DNA of 64,000 nt from Arthrobacter castelli DSM 16402 (GTDB taxonomy: Bacteria; Actinomycetota; Actinomycetes; Actinomycetales; Micrococcaceae): the NCBI RefSeq assembly GCF_000430705.1, contig NZ_AUMN01000020.1:38539-102538 (forward strand), read 5' to 3'. Each line of letters starts with the position of its first letter. The stretch's first letter is position 1. This document shows, piece by piece, positions 17,236 to 25,338 of the stretch. The translations under genes and the position numbers were made by a program. The notes below the pieces were generated by a model. The model was not told the origin of the DNA. It saw only the letters and a program-made list of their open reading frames with translations, and did no database searches.

Positions 17236-18021
17236 ATGTCGGGGACGACGTCGTCAGCGGCCGCCGAAGCTCGGGCCAGGTTCAGGGGCGGGCACATCAG
17301 CCCGACGTCGGGCCTCGCCGCCGGCTTCACCCAGGCGAACCTGATGATCCTGCCCGAAGCTGAGGCGTTCGACTTCCTGCTGTTCGCCCAGCGCAACCCG
17401 AAGTCCTGCCCCGTGTTGGCCGTGCTGGAGCCAGGCGAAACGACCGGGCCGCTACTGGCCGGTGGGGACATCCGCACCGACGCACCGCTGTACCGGGTAT
17501 ACGTCGACGGCGTGCTGGAGACCGAAACGCCGGACATCACTCAATGGTGGCGGCCGGACCTTGTCTCCTTCCTGATTGGCTGCAGCTTTACCTTCGAACG
17601 GGCGCTGTTGGAGGCCGGGGTGCCGATTGCCCACCTCGACCAAGGAGTCAACGTGCCGATGTACCGTACCTCGCTCCGCTGTCCCGGCGCGGGAGCGATG
17701 GGCGGGCCGATGGTGGTGTCGATGCGCCCGGTGCCTGCCTCCCAGGTGGCTGACGCGGTGCGGATCACCGCCCGGTACCCGGCCGTCCACGGCGCGCCCG
17801 TGCACGTTGGTGATCCGGAGCAGCTGGGAATCGCCGACCTGGACCGCCCGGACTTTGGCGACCCGGTCAGGATCAAACCGGGCGAGCTGCCGGTTTTCTG
17901 GGCATGCGGCGTCACCCCTCAGGCTGCTGTGATGGAGTCCCGACCGCCATTGGCGATTTCACATGCACCCGGGCACATGCTCATCACCGACGCCCAGGAC
18001 AGCGACTACCTGGTGCCGTGA
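17236..18021 (+). CDS. DUF1445 putative hydro-lyase / D-glutamate cyclase family (YcsI-like)
   Basis: 261 residues matching the DUF1445 family over its length: [14 protein letters not shown] N-terminus ([20 protein letters not shown]), [57 protein letters not shown], and a C-terminal [18 protein letters not shown] with [10 protein letters not shown]. The mammalian relative turns D-glutamate into 5-oxo-D-proline; bacterial members are annotated only as putative hydro-lyases. GGAGGG precedes the ATG. It is cotranscribed with the NRAMP-like gene. With pxpABC at 25-29 kb it points to glutamate/5-oxoproline chemistry. Confidence 0.85.
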   Translation: MSGTTSSAAAEARARFRGGHISPTSGLAAGFTQANLMILPEAEAFDFLLFAQRNPKSCPVLAVLEPGETTGPLLAGGDIRTDAPLYRVYVDGVLETETPDITQWWRPDLVSFLIGCSFTFERALLEAGVPIAHLDQGVNVPMYRTSLRCPGAGAMGGPMVVSMRPVPASQVADAVRITARYPAVHGAPVHVGDPEQLGIADLDRPDFGDPVRIKPGELPVFWACGVTPQAAVMESRPPLAISHAPGHMLITDAQDSDYLVP

Positions 18022-18041
18022 GCAGCCAGAATCCGTCGCTG

Positions 18042-18047
18042 TAGACT
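18042..18047 (+). promoter_or_regulatory. -10 box (TAGACT) of a leaderless SET gene
   Basis: TAGACT fits the TAnnnT consensus and ends exactly seven bases before the ATG at 18055. That places the transcription start on the start codon. No ribosome site is present. Confidence 0.55.
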
Positions 18048-18054
18048 TCGGCAG

Positions 18055-18561
18055 ATGGTGGAAACATACATTAACCCGAAGGCGCGCAAAGGCAGTCCGA
18101 GCGACATCGCGGGTCGGGGACTGCACGCCGTCGAACCGATCGCCGGCGGCGAGGTTGTGGCCGTCAAAGGTGGTCATATCGTGACCACGCAGACGCTTCA
18201 CATACTGCCTGATCCGCTGCCGAACTCCGAGGTCCAAATCGCTGATAGCTTGCATCTGGTTGCCCTGACCAAGGCTGAATACGAGTCGGCGATGCTATTC
18301 CTCAACCACTCCTGTGAGCCGAACGTCGGCTTCGGCGGCAATATCGTGCTGATTGCCATGCGTGACATTCGCGCCGGTGAAGAGCTGACCACGGACTATG
18401 CGCTGTTCGATGACTATGATGGGCAGATGAGCTGCACTTGCGGTACTGCCATGTGCCGCGGCACCATTCACGGCCGGGACTGGCAGCGCTCTGACCTACA
18501 GGCCCGCTACCGCGGCTACTTCTCCTGGTACCTGCAGGCCAAATTCGATGCCAGGGCATGA
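18055..18561 (+). CDS. SET-domain protein with post-SET cysteines
   Basis: 168 residues, almost all SET domain. It has the SAM-side GRGLHAVEPIAGGE (20-33), the knot motif NHSCEPN (84-90), AGEELTTDYALFD (107-119) and a post-SET zinc-type cluster CTCGTAMC (C127, C129, C134). SET proteins methylate protein lysines in eukaryotes. Small bacterial versions, often acquired by transfer, have targets that are largely unknown. All the expected catalytic pieces are present, so it should be an active methyltransferase. It follows DUF1445 but has its own leaderless promoter. Confidence 0.85.
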   Translation: MVETYINPKARKGSPSDIAGRGLHAVEPIAGGEVVAVKGGHIVTTQTLHILPDPLPNSEVQIADSLHLVALTKAEYESAMLFLNHSCEPNVGFGGNIVLIAMRDIRAGEELTTDYALFDDYDGQMSCTCGTAMCRGTIHGRDWQRSDLQARYRGYFSWYLQAKFDARA

Positions 18562-18658
18562 GGTGGTGGATCGCTTTGACGGTACCTGAACATGTCGAGC
18601 TGTAAAAATGGGGGCGCTCCTTCAGTGACTGGCCTGGTGACGTCCGTCGACGTCGACG

Positions 18659-18883
18659 ATGACGCTGGTGTTCAGCGACTGCCCGTATCCGGACGAACCA
18701 TTTGACGGGCGTTCGTCCGACGACATGGAAGCTGCCCACTGGGGGCATCTGGTCGAGGTTCTCCGGCAGCAGGGAGTCGTTGCGGATCCACTGCAACTGA
18801 AACGAGCTCCACATGATGTCGTGCTCAGCGAACGGCTGCTGGCGCGCATCGGCCGCGATCCGGGCGATGCCATCCAACGATGA
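18659..18883 (+). CDS. possible small hypothetical protein
   Basis: A 74-residue open frame with codon use like its neighbours and an ordinary composition (FSDCPYPDEPFDG, then DMEAAHWGHLVEVLRQQG). No family is recognised, no ribosome site is seen, and the opposite strand is also open, so it may be a fragment or chance. The surrounding 388 bp between the SET and VOC genes holds nothing else recognisable. Confidence 0.3.
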   Translation: MTLVFSDCPYPDEPFDGRSSDDMEAAHWGHLVEVLRQQGVVADPLQLKRAPHDVVLSERLLARIGRDPGDAIQR

Positions 18884-18948
18884 TGTTGCTCTGCGCACGG
18901 CGGGCCGTACCTGCACCGATCAATGGGCATCGCCGTCACGGGCTCTCG

Positions 18949-19389
18949 TCAGCCGATCTGTTCAGCCAAGGCGATGATGATGCCGGCAGGGCCGCGAAGG
19001 TAGCAAAGCCGGAAGATGGACTCGTACTGCGCCACCTCGCCGAGGAGTTCGGCGCCGTGGGCGCGCAGGCGGGAGATGGTGTCATCGATGTCGTCGACCG
19101 CGAACATCACGCGATGCAGGCCCAGCGTGTTGGGCGGCGGATCCTCCTGTCCGGTGCCCGAGACCGCGGGGTTGTGGTATTTGGTCAACTCCAACTTGCC
19201 GTGGCCGTCCGGAGTGCGCATCATTGCGATGTCGCTCCGGACACCGTCGAGTCCGACGGTCTGATCCGCAAAGAGGCCCTCGATTTCCCCTGTGCCTTCC
19301 AGCTCCATGCCGAGCTCAGCGAAGAACGCAACAGCGGCGTCCAGATCGTCTACGACAATGCCCACGTTGTCCATCCGCTGAAGTGCCAT
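18949..19389 (-). CDS. VOC/glyoxalase-superfamily protein
   Basis: 146 residues containing two beta-alpha-beta-beta-beta modules. The first is MDNVGIVVDDLDAAVAFFAELG and the second GLHRVMFAVDDIDDTISRL. Likely metal ligands are near the strand starts (H108 region in LGLHRVMF; E/H positions in LELTKYH and the C-terminal strand). Members include glyoxalase I, dioxygenases and resistance proteins, so the reaction cannot be named. The C-terminus ends GIIIALAEQIG, as in intact family members. The mRNA seems leaderless. Confidence 0.85.
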   Translation of the reverse strand: MALQRMDNVGIVVDDLDAAVAFFAELGMELEGTGEIEGLFADQTVGLDGVRSDIAMMRTPDGHGKLELTKYHNPAVSGTGQEDPPPNTLGLHRVMFAVDDIDDTISRLRAHGAELLGEVAQYESIFRLCYLRGPAGIIIALAEQIG

Positions 19390-19396
19390 GTCTGCG

Positions 19397-19402
19397 AGCG
19401 TA
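19397..19402 (-). promoter_or_regulatory. -10 box (TACGCT) of the leaderless VOC gene
   Basis: On the minus strand TACGCT stands seven bases before the ATG at 19389, the same geometry as at the SET gene. Confidence 0.45.
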
Positions 19403-19435
19403 CAGCAGGCGGCCGGTCGGAAATAGGAAGCACGA

Positions 19436-20026
19436 TCACACCCGGAGACGCATCACCCAACGCCATTTGGCAATTCTGCGGTCGCGCACGAATCCGAAGT
19501 CCTCGAACAGGGTCTCGGGCCCAGTGTGGAAGTAGCTGCCCCGCTGCAGCTCACGGCCTTCGGCCTGTTCAGGATAGGCCTCGACGAGACCGCCACCAGA
19601 TTCCCCGACCGCAGCCAGGACGGCGGCGACTGCTGCTCTCGCGACTCCGTTTCGGCGATGGCCCTTGCCGGTGAAGATGCAACCGATCCGCCAGTCAGGA
19701 AGTTCGCTAAGTTCCTTGTTGTAAGCGGCGGGATTCTTAATACCCGGAAGCTCTGCTGGGGGACCGTATTGGCACCACCCCACGCACGTCACGCCGTCGT
19801 AGATTAGGATCTGGTGGACCGTTCCCCGGCGCACATGTGCGTGCTTGGCATCGCGGTTCTGCGCAACGGTGTGGCCTTTACCCACCCCTTCAGGGTGGAA
19901 ACCCATGCACCAGCAGCCGCCCCAGACGCCGTTGTTCTCCTCCACTAGCTTGGCGAAGTCGTTCCAGGTGTCACCGGTTAGTGGACGAGTACTATAGACG
20001 GGATCCGCGGGCGCGCGCTCCATCAC
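19436..20026 (-). CDS. GNAT-family N-acetyltransferase
   Basis: 196 residues. The acetyl-CoA region is GCIFTGKGHRRNGVARAAVAAVL, a somewhat divergent Q/RxxGxG/A loop. The N-terminal part has GGCWCMGFHPEGVGKG, a Cys/Trp motif seen in one GNAT subgroup, and the fold ends FEDFGFVRDRRIAKWRWVM. The substrate is unknown; small-molecule or drug acetylation is typical. The start is either GTG 20026 or ATG 20023, close behind GAGGTG. It is followed at 47 bp by the VOC gene on the same strand, but that gene has its own promoter. Confidence 0.8.
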   Translation of the reverse strand: MMERAPADPVYSTRPLTGDTWNDFAKLVEENNGVWGGCWCMGFHPEGVGKGHTVAQNRDAKHAHVRRGTVHQILIYDGVTCVGWCQYGPPAELPGIKNPAAYNKELSELPDWRIGCIFTGKGHRRNGVARAAVAAVLAAVGESGGGLVEAYPEQAEGRELQRGSYFHTGPETLFEDFGFVRDRRIAKWRWVMRLRV

Positions 20027-20101
20027 CTCACCATACGTCCGTCAACGATCCTTGGGACAGCAGCCACCGAGGGGCCATCTGTAAACCGGTTCCTATCGGC
20101 G

Positions 20102-20351
20102 ATGGGTAAGTTCGGCCCCAAGCAGGCGAATGGCCCGACGACCGTTGGCGCGGTTGGTGGGGCGACGAACCACCGTTTCAGACACCGGTGTTCGTCATGT
20201 CGCACTACCCACAATGTCGCACTACCCACACCAGCCGATTGAATCTGCCAACGGGACCAGCTTCCACTTTGTGGACGGGCACCGATCACCCTCGGGCGCG
20301 GCTGGAACAAGACCGGTCACGCATAGGCCAGAGCAGAATCGAATCAGATGA
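20102..20351 (+). pseudogene. RibD-type dihydrofolate-reductase-family fragment, twice frameshifted
   Basis: Three frames must be joined to recover the family: MGKFGPKQ, then EWPDDRWRGWWGDEPPFQTP followed by VFVMSHYP, then HQPIESANGTSFHFVDG. This is the middle of a RibD_C dihydrofolate-reductase-like protein. The first break is about one base lost near 20124. The second is a 17-bp tandem duplication at 20197-20230. The 5' third and the 3' end of a normal ~190-residue gene are absent or unrecognisable. The product cannot be functional. Confidence 0.7.
20197..20230. repeat. 17-bp perfect tandem duplication
   Basis: ATGTCGCACTACCCACA occurs twice head to tail (20197-20213, 20214-20230). It lies inside the reductase fragment and shifts its frame, since 17 is not a multiple of three. 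Confidence 0.95.
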
Positions 20352-20372
20352 AGCGCTTCTTAGAGTCTTGCC

Positions 20373-20776
20373 TTATGACTCTGGCGAGAGGAATTCCAGA
20401 CGGTTGCCGTTGTTGTCCGGCAAATAGAAGCGACGCATGTCTGGAAAGCTTCCGTCCCATTCAGGAGTCATTCTATGTGCCTCAACCTGTGCGGCCAAAG
20501 CGTCGATGTCCTGAACCAGGATGCCGGGGTGAGCTTTCTTCTGCGGCTTGAAATCTTGTTCGACGCCCAGGTGGATCTCGAGATTATCGGCTCGAACCCA
20601 AAGGCCGCCTCGAGCGGCAAGTACCGGAGGTTCTCCACTTCAGTAAGTCCAAGAATGTCGACATAGAATTTTCGGCAATCGTCCTCACCGCCCGGAGGTA
20701 ACGCGAGTTGGACATGATGCAACCCCAGCTTGAACGGCGTTTCAGCAGGGACATCTTCATATCGATCAACTGACAT
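20373..20776 (-). pseudogene. VOC-superfamily protein with a one-base frameshift
   Basis: The N-terminal module FKLGLHHVQLALPPGGEDD continues to LGLTEVEN. The frame must then move by one at about 20629-20633 to recover PVLAARGGLWVRADNLEIHL and the complete C-terminus ending GNRLEFLSPES, with a TAA at 20373. The expected EV-E-x-PPVLAARGG pattern shows that one base is missing in the GAACCTCC stretch. Apart from that base, the ~134-residue gene is whole, so it is a recent mutation or a sequencing error. It resembles glyoxalase/fosfomycin-type VOC proteins. Confidence 0.8.
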
Positions 20777-20864
20777 AGGTTTCCCATCACCGCAGCAACA
20801 ATGTTTCAGCTCCTACCACGGGCCCAACCATAGCGCGATTGCCTCGTCCCAGTAATCAGATCGG

Positions 20865-21809
20865 CTACCTGGCGCGATATTCCGTGGCCGCCCAATCGAT
20901 CTCTTCAGAGAGCAGGTCCAAACCGGTGCCAACTGGGTCGTATCCGAGCCGGGCGGATGCTCCCGTATCGAGCACGATCGGATGTGGCGCCAGCCACGGG
21001 TGTCGTCCCCGCTCTGGGTCGGACATGTCGTCGAGGAGATCGAGTGTTCCGGTCCAGCCCAGCCGTGTGCCGATCCTCTCAACGATCTGTTCGGCAGCTG
21101 GAGTATCGGGATCCGCGCTGTTGAGAATCCTCGCCCCTGGCAGCTTGGCAACCGTTGCGATGAGCGCTGCAGTATTCGCCGCCGCTGTGAGATGGTCAAT
21201 TGAACCACCATGCTCCGCCAGCTCAATCCGCTCGTCACCACGGAGCATCGATTCGACCAGGTCGCGGGTACGAGGGTTGCGCGCCCAGCGTCCATGAACC
21301 TTGGACGGGCGGATCACGGTGACCGGCAACCCGCTATCCAGCGCTACTCGTTCGGCCGCGACCTTTGATGGCGCGTATCCCTCGCGGCTGAATGGCTCCA
21401 CCTCGTCCCCGGCGGGTGGTAGCGTCGGTGCGCTTTCGGCAATCGGGCCCGGAAACCGCGGTGGAGCATCACCGTTGACATGGCGGCCAACGGGATCGAC
21501 ATAGACGGCCCTGCTTGAGATGAGAACCGGACTTGACACGTATCTCATGGCCGGAACTAGTGCACGTACATCAGCGCCACGGTACGCCACCAGGTCCACG
21601 AGCAACTCCGCCCCATCGCCGACCAAATGTTGGATGGCCTTCACGTCGTTCCGGTCAATCGGGTGAAAGCAGACGCCGGCGCTGGCTAATTCGGGCGGCA
21701 TCGCATCCGGATCCCGTCCGGTCACCTCGACAGACCATCCAGCTGCTGCCAGATGTGCCGCCGTCGCTCCTCCGATAGCTCCCGTCCCGCCCAAAACAAT
21801 CGCCCGCAC
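20865..21809 (-). CDS. NAD-dependent epimerase/dehydratase family protein
   Basis: 314 residues of the extended short-chain dehydrogenase fold. The nucleotide motif GGTGAIGG is near residue 7. Residues 100-110 give LISSRAVYVD, and the catalytic-type YAPSK follows at about 143 (Tyr and Lys three apart), then VIRPSKVHG. The GTG start at 21809 was chosen because AAGGAGG is six bases upstream. The substrate is unknown. It may act on sugar nucleotides or be a reductase-like relative of isoflavone reductases. It stands alone between the broken VOC gene and the ECF operon. Confidence 0.83.
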   Translation of the reverse strand: MRAIVLGGTGAIGGATAAHLAAAGWSVEVTGRDPDAMPPELASAGVCFHPIDRNDVKAIQHLVGDGAELLVDLVAYRGADVRALVPAMRYVSSPVLISSRAVYVDPVGRHVNGDAPPRFPGPIAESAPTLPPAGDEVEPFSREGYAPSKVAAERVALDSGLPVTVIRPSKVHGRWARNPRTRDLVESMLRGDERIELAEHGGSIDHLTAAANTAALIATVAKLPGARILNSADPDTPAAEQIVERIGTRLGWTGTLDLLDDMSDPERGRHPWLAPHPIVLDTGASARLGYDPVGTGLDLLSEEIDWAATEYRAR

Positions 21810-22034
21810 GCGCTTCCTCCTTGAGACCAACCGACATCAGGGATGAAAGCAACACTACGGAACCATTGCCGGGACAGGCCGCGCGGCGGCGCGGGATGTC
21901 TGCGCAAAGGCGTGCGGCTCTGCTGCGACAGGCCCCCATATCGTGGCCTGAGGCAATGTGCAATAGCGGGGGCCGCAAAGTTCATTTTCTATTCACCTTC
22001 GGCTGACCGGCGGTTAATTCCGCGTACCTACTGT

Positions 22035-22065
22035 CGATGGCAGGCGTTGAATAAATCCGCCATCG
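22035..22065 (+). other. hairpin in the untranslated leader of the ECF operon
   Basis: CGATGGC (22035-22041) pairs with GCCATCG (22059-22065) about 55 bases before the S-component start. The 313-bp gap from 21810 to 22121 holds no gene. A leader-based control element is possible, as ECF genes often have riboswitches, but no known riboswitch class was recognised. Confidence 0.3.
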
Positions 22066-22121
22066 TTCCCCATCGAAGCGATACCCCAGCAGCACCTTTC
22101 CGTTCACCATGTGAGGGTTCC

Positions 22122-22769
22122 ATGACCGCCAACAAGAAAACCGCGCCCACGCAACAGACCGACACCCGCGCTTCTGCTCCCAGAGCCATGGTGGTGGCCG
22201 CACTGGTTGCCGTGCTCTTCTTCTTCGGATTGCTGATCTTCGAACGCATCCCCGAGATCCCCGTAGACATTGACTTCAAGCCATTCTTCATTCCGTTCAT
22301 GTTCCTTGCCCTGCTGCCCAAGGGCCTGCCGACCCTGGCTATCCCGCTGGGTGCCGCCGTCGGCGAATCCATCGGCGACATCATTGAAGGCTACGAGGTC
22401 GACGACGTCTTCGGCTTCGCCGGCTATTTCATCGGCTTCGCCATCGCCGGGCTGATCGTCAACGGGCAACCGCTGAAGTGGGGCCGCGTCGCGATGGCCT
22501 GCCTGGTCGGAGCACTGGTCCAGGCCGTGATTGAAGCATCCGCCTTCCTGGTCTTTGGCGAAGAAGGCCTGAGCGTTGCCCTCTTCAGTGCCCTCGGCAA
22601 CACCATCACCCACGGCATCATCCTCGGCGCCATCATCACCATCCCGCTGGTGCGAGCCCTGCACGGCAGGGTCGAACGGCTGCTGGGCTTTACGCCGCAA
22701 CGCCCGCAGGCATCAAGCCGGCGCACCGCTTCCACCGAAACGCCGTCGAAGAGTGAAGCCAAGTCATGA
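22122..22769 (+). CDS. ECF transporter substrate-binding (S) component
   Basis: 215 residues: a short hydrophilic N-terminus, then about six membrane helices (residues 23-190) and a Ser/Thr-rich tail. The pattern IDFKPFFIPFMFLALLPKGL followed by PLGAAVGESIGDI is that of S components, the vitamin-capturing membrane subunit of energy-coupling-factor importers. Its ligand cannot be named; it is not a clear BioY, ThiT, RibU or FolT. The chosen ATG has GAGGG upstream. The stop overlaps the ATPase gene by four bases (ATGA), so S, A and T form one operon. Confidence 0.8.
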   Translation: MTANKKTAPTQQTDTRASAPRAMVVAALVAVLFFFGLLIFERIPEIPVDIDFKPFFIPFMFLALLPKGLPTLAIPLGAAVGESIGDIIEGYEVDDVFGFAGYFIGFAIAGLIVNGQPLKWGRVAMACLVGALVQAVIEASAFLVFGEEGLSVALFSALGNTITHGIILGAIITIPLVRALHGRVERLLGFTPQRPQASSRRTASTETPSKSEAKS

Positions 22770-24562
22770 TTACAGCCCAGTCGCTTGAACTGACCTACCC
22801 GGAAACCGACTATCCCGCACTGGCCGACGTCGACCTGCAGCTGAACGCAGGGGAGGTGCTCGGTGTCGTCGGCCCGATGGGTGCCGGGAAAACAACCCTG
22901 TGCATGTCGCTGGCCGGCCTGGTGCCGCGCACCACCGGCGGCGAATCCGGCGGTGACCTTGAGGTCGTGGACCTCGACCCGCGCCAGGCGCCGGTGTCTG
23001 AGGTGGCGCAGCGAATCGGCCTGGTGTTCGAAGACTACGCGTCCCAGCTGACCCAGATCACCATGCTCTCCGAAGTGATGGCCCCGATGCTCAACCACGA
23101 TGTGCCGGTGAAGCAGGCGGAGGCGGAAGCGCGACGGCTGCTCGGCGAACTTGGGCTGGCCGGGCTCGACCTGGAGCACAAGCGCACCTGGGAGCTCTCC
23201 GGCGGCCAGCAACAGCGCGTCGCCATTGCCGCGGCGCTGGCGGCCAACCCGCAGGTGCTGATCCTGGACAACATCACCGGGCTGCTGGACCCGGACGGTA
23301 AGGAAGAAATCCGTTCGCTGGTCAGCCAGCTCTCACACCGGATGACCCTCGTGGTGGTGGAGCAGGACATCGACCTGCTGGTTGGCGTTGCCGACCAGCT
23401 GCTGATGCTCCGCGAGGGCGAGGTCAGTGCGTTGGGCCCGGCCGGCGAGCTGTTGCGCGACCTGGCCGCACTCGACGATGCGCAGGTTGAACCACCCGTC
23501 GTCGTGCAGGTCGCCCAGGCTGCCGGGCTGCCCGATAACCCGCTCACGATCGAAGAGCTGACCTCAGCGGTCCAGCCGCCGGCAGCATTGGATCCCGCGA
23601 CGGCGGCCGGCCCGGAATCGATGGAACCTGCACCGGGGGTACAAGCCCCGGAGCCGGTTGACCGTCCGGCCGAATCCGGCACTCGCCCCGCTGAACCAGG
23701 CGACCGTCCGAAGGCCGTCGCCATCGACGGTGTGTCGTTCGCCTACAAGGATGGCACGACGGCGGTGCAGGACGTGGCGCTGCAGGTGGCCCGGGGCGAG
23801 GTCCACGCAATCGTGGGCGGCAACGGGGCAGGCAAGTCCACCTTGCTGCGGATGCTCTGCGGGCTGGTCCGTCCCTCCTCGGGAACCGTGGTGATGGACG
23901 GGCAGGACACGCGGGAGTGTTCGCCGGCCGAGCTGGCCCGAAGCGTGGGCACCGCCTTGCAGAACCCGGACGAGCAGATCACCGAACGCACCGTGCGCCA
24001 GGAAATCGGCGACGCGCTGCACCGGCGCCGGAAGCGCCGCGCGGGGTGGTTCAAGCGCGAGGTTGTCATCTCCGACGAGCAGATCTCCGACGCCGTCGAC
24101 CGGGCGGTGGAACTGGTGGGCCTCCCGCCGGAGCTGATGGACCAGGACCCGACCCACCTGTCCCGCGGCCACCGCAAGCTGGTGGCCATTGCCGGCGCAC
24201 TGGTGCTCGATCCGGCCGTCTTGATCCTCGACGAACCCCGGGTGTCGCTGGATGCTCCGGCCCGCGCCGCACTGCGCCGGCTGCTGCACCAGCTCCGTGA
24301 CCGGGGCACCGCCGTCGTCATTGTTGAACATGACCTGGACCTGGTGGCCGAAACCGCAGACAGGGTCACCCTGCTCGACCTCGGACGAGTGGTTGCTTCA
24401 GGCAGCCCCCATGACGTGTTCGGCGCCAGGGGAGCGGAAGCGCTGGCGAAAACGTCGCTGCGCCCGCCGCGCGCGGCACAGGTCGCCGCGCCCTTCGGCG
24501 TGGACGCGATCACGGTGGCCGAACTGGCCACGCAGCTTTATCCCGTCAAACAGGAGGTGTGA
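22766..24562 (+). CDS. ECF transporter ATPase, fused A-A' with one degenerate ATP site
   Basis: 598 residues with two ABC domains joined by a Pro-rich linker (about 240-312). Domain 1: Walker A GPMGAGKT (36-43), signature LSGGQ (144-148), but Walker B ends D168-N169 (no catalytic Glu), the switch His is Q200 and the Q-loop Gln is E89. Domain 2: Walker A GNGAGKST (352-359), Q399, D489-E490 and H522 are all normal, but the signature reads LSRGH (465-469). In an ABC dimer the site made by Walker motifs 1 and signature 2 is therefore degenerate, while the other is complete. It powers uptake with the S and T subunits. Confidence 0.9.
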   Translation: MITAQSLELTYPETDYPALADVDLQLNAGEVLGVVGPMGAGKTTLCMSLAGLVPRTTGGESGGDLEVVDLDPRQAPVSEVAQRIGLVFEDYASQLTQITMLSEVMAPMLNHDVPVKQAEAEARRLLGELGLAGLDLEHKRTWELSGGQQQRVAIAAALAANPQVLILDNITGLLDPDGKEEIRSLVSQLSHRMTLVVVEQDIDLLVGVADQLLMLREGEVSALGPAGELLRDLAALDDAQVEPPVVVQVAQAAGLPDNPLTIEELTSAVQPPAALDPATAAGPESMEPAPGVQAPEPVDRPAESGTRPAEPGDRPKAVAIDGVSFAYKDGTTAVQDVALQVARGEVHAIVGGNGAGKSTLLRMLCGLVRPSSGTVVMDGQDTRECSPAELARSVGTALQNPDEQITERTVRQEIGDALHRRRKRRAGWFKREVVISDEQISDAVDRAVELVGLPPELMDQDPTHLSRGHRKLVAIAGALVLDPAVLILDEPRVSLDAPARAALRRLLHQLRDRGTAVVIVEHDLDLVAETADRVTLLDLGRVVASGSPHDVFGARGAEALAKTSLRPPRAAQVAAPFGVDAITVAELATQLYPVKQEV

Positions 24563-24563
24563 G

Positions 24564-25328
24564 ATGCGGGTTCCCCTGCTGTACACGGAGAAGAACAGTT
24601 TCCTGCATCGCCGCGACCCGCGGATCAAGCTGCTGCTGTTCGCCGTCGTCATCATTTTCCTCTACACCGCCCCGAACTGGCAGTGGATGCTCGCCGCCAG
24701 CGTCCTCGGGCTCGCGCTGAGCATCGCCGCGCGGGTCCCTCCGCTGGTGCTGCTCATCCTGTGGCTGCTGCAGCTGCCCAACTTCATCGGACTGGTCGCC
24801 ATTCCGCTGGGGCAGGAGCTGCTGGCGGATGACTTCACGCCGTTCGACGGCGACCTGACGTTCGGGCTGCGGCTGGGGCTGGCATGGTCGGCCGCGCTGT
24901 TTTTGAGCATGGCGTTGCTGTCCACGATGTCGCCGGACAAGATCACTGACGGCATGCGCGGTCTGAAGATTCCGGAACCGCTGTGCTTCCTGGTCGGCTA
25001 CTCGTTCCTGCTGATGTACGCCAGCATGTCGGACATTTTCCGCACCATCGACGCGATGAAACTCAAGGGCATCGAACTGACCATTCGCAGGCCCATCGAG
25101 AGCATCACGAACATGGCAAAGCTGTTTGTCCCCGCGGTCATCATCATGGCGCGGCGGGCCGGGACCATGATGTCGACGCTGCAGCTGCGCGGTTTCTCCT
25201 TCACCCACCGGCCCGCCACCACGCTGGGAGCGGTTGGCGTGGCCGACGTCGCGCTGCTGGTGGCCGGCGTCGGCGGGCTTGCCGTGGCTGCACTGGTGCG
25301 GTTCGCTCCGGCTGTATTGGGGCTGTAG
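24564..25328 (+). CDS. ECF transporter transmembrane (T) component
   Basis: 254 residues of the EcfT family. The N-terminus FLHRRDPRIKLLLF is the family's usual opening. Five or six hydrophobic segments follow. The coupling helices carry the Ala-Arg signature as MARRAGTMMSTLQLRGF (about 194-210), which docks into the two ATPases. AGGAGG stands before the ATG, and the gene begins one base after the ATPase stop. The gene ends 10 bp from the convergent biotin-carboxylase gene. Confidence 0.88.
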   Translation: MRVPLLYTEKNSFLHRRDPRIKLLLFAVVIIFLYTAPNWQWMLAASVLGLALSIAARVPPLVLLILWLLQLPNFIGLVAIPLGQELLADDFTPFDGDLTFGLRLGLAWSAALFLSMALLSTMSPDKITDGMRGLKIPEPLCFLVGYSFLLMYASMSDIFRTIDAMKLKGIELTIRRPIESITNMAKLFVPAVIIMARRAGTMMSTLQLRGFSFTHRPATTLGAVGVADVALLVAGVGGLAVAALVRFAPAVLGL

Positions 25329-25338
25329 GGGCGGCCGC

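Noticed and set aside
15879..17540. Minus-strand open frame of 553 codons opposite the NRAMP-like gene
   Set aside because: Composition heavy in Asp, His and Gly from antisense of membrane-protein codons; no ribosome site or family.
20197..20230. CRISPR-like or IS-end repeat
   Set aside because: Two abutting 17-mers without spacers, lying inside a coding remnant; a slippage duplication is simpler.
20023..20310. Small minus-strand gene between GNAT and the VOC pseudogene
   Set aside because: No similarity; the plus strand holds a recognisable reductase fragment instead.
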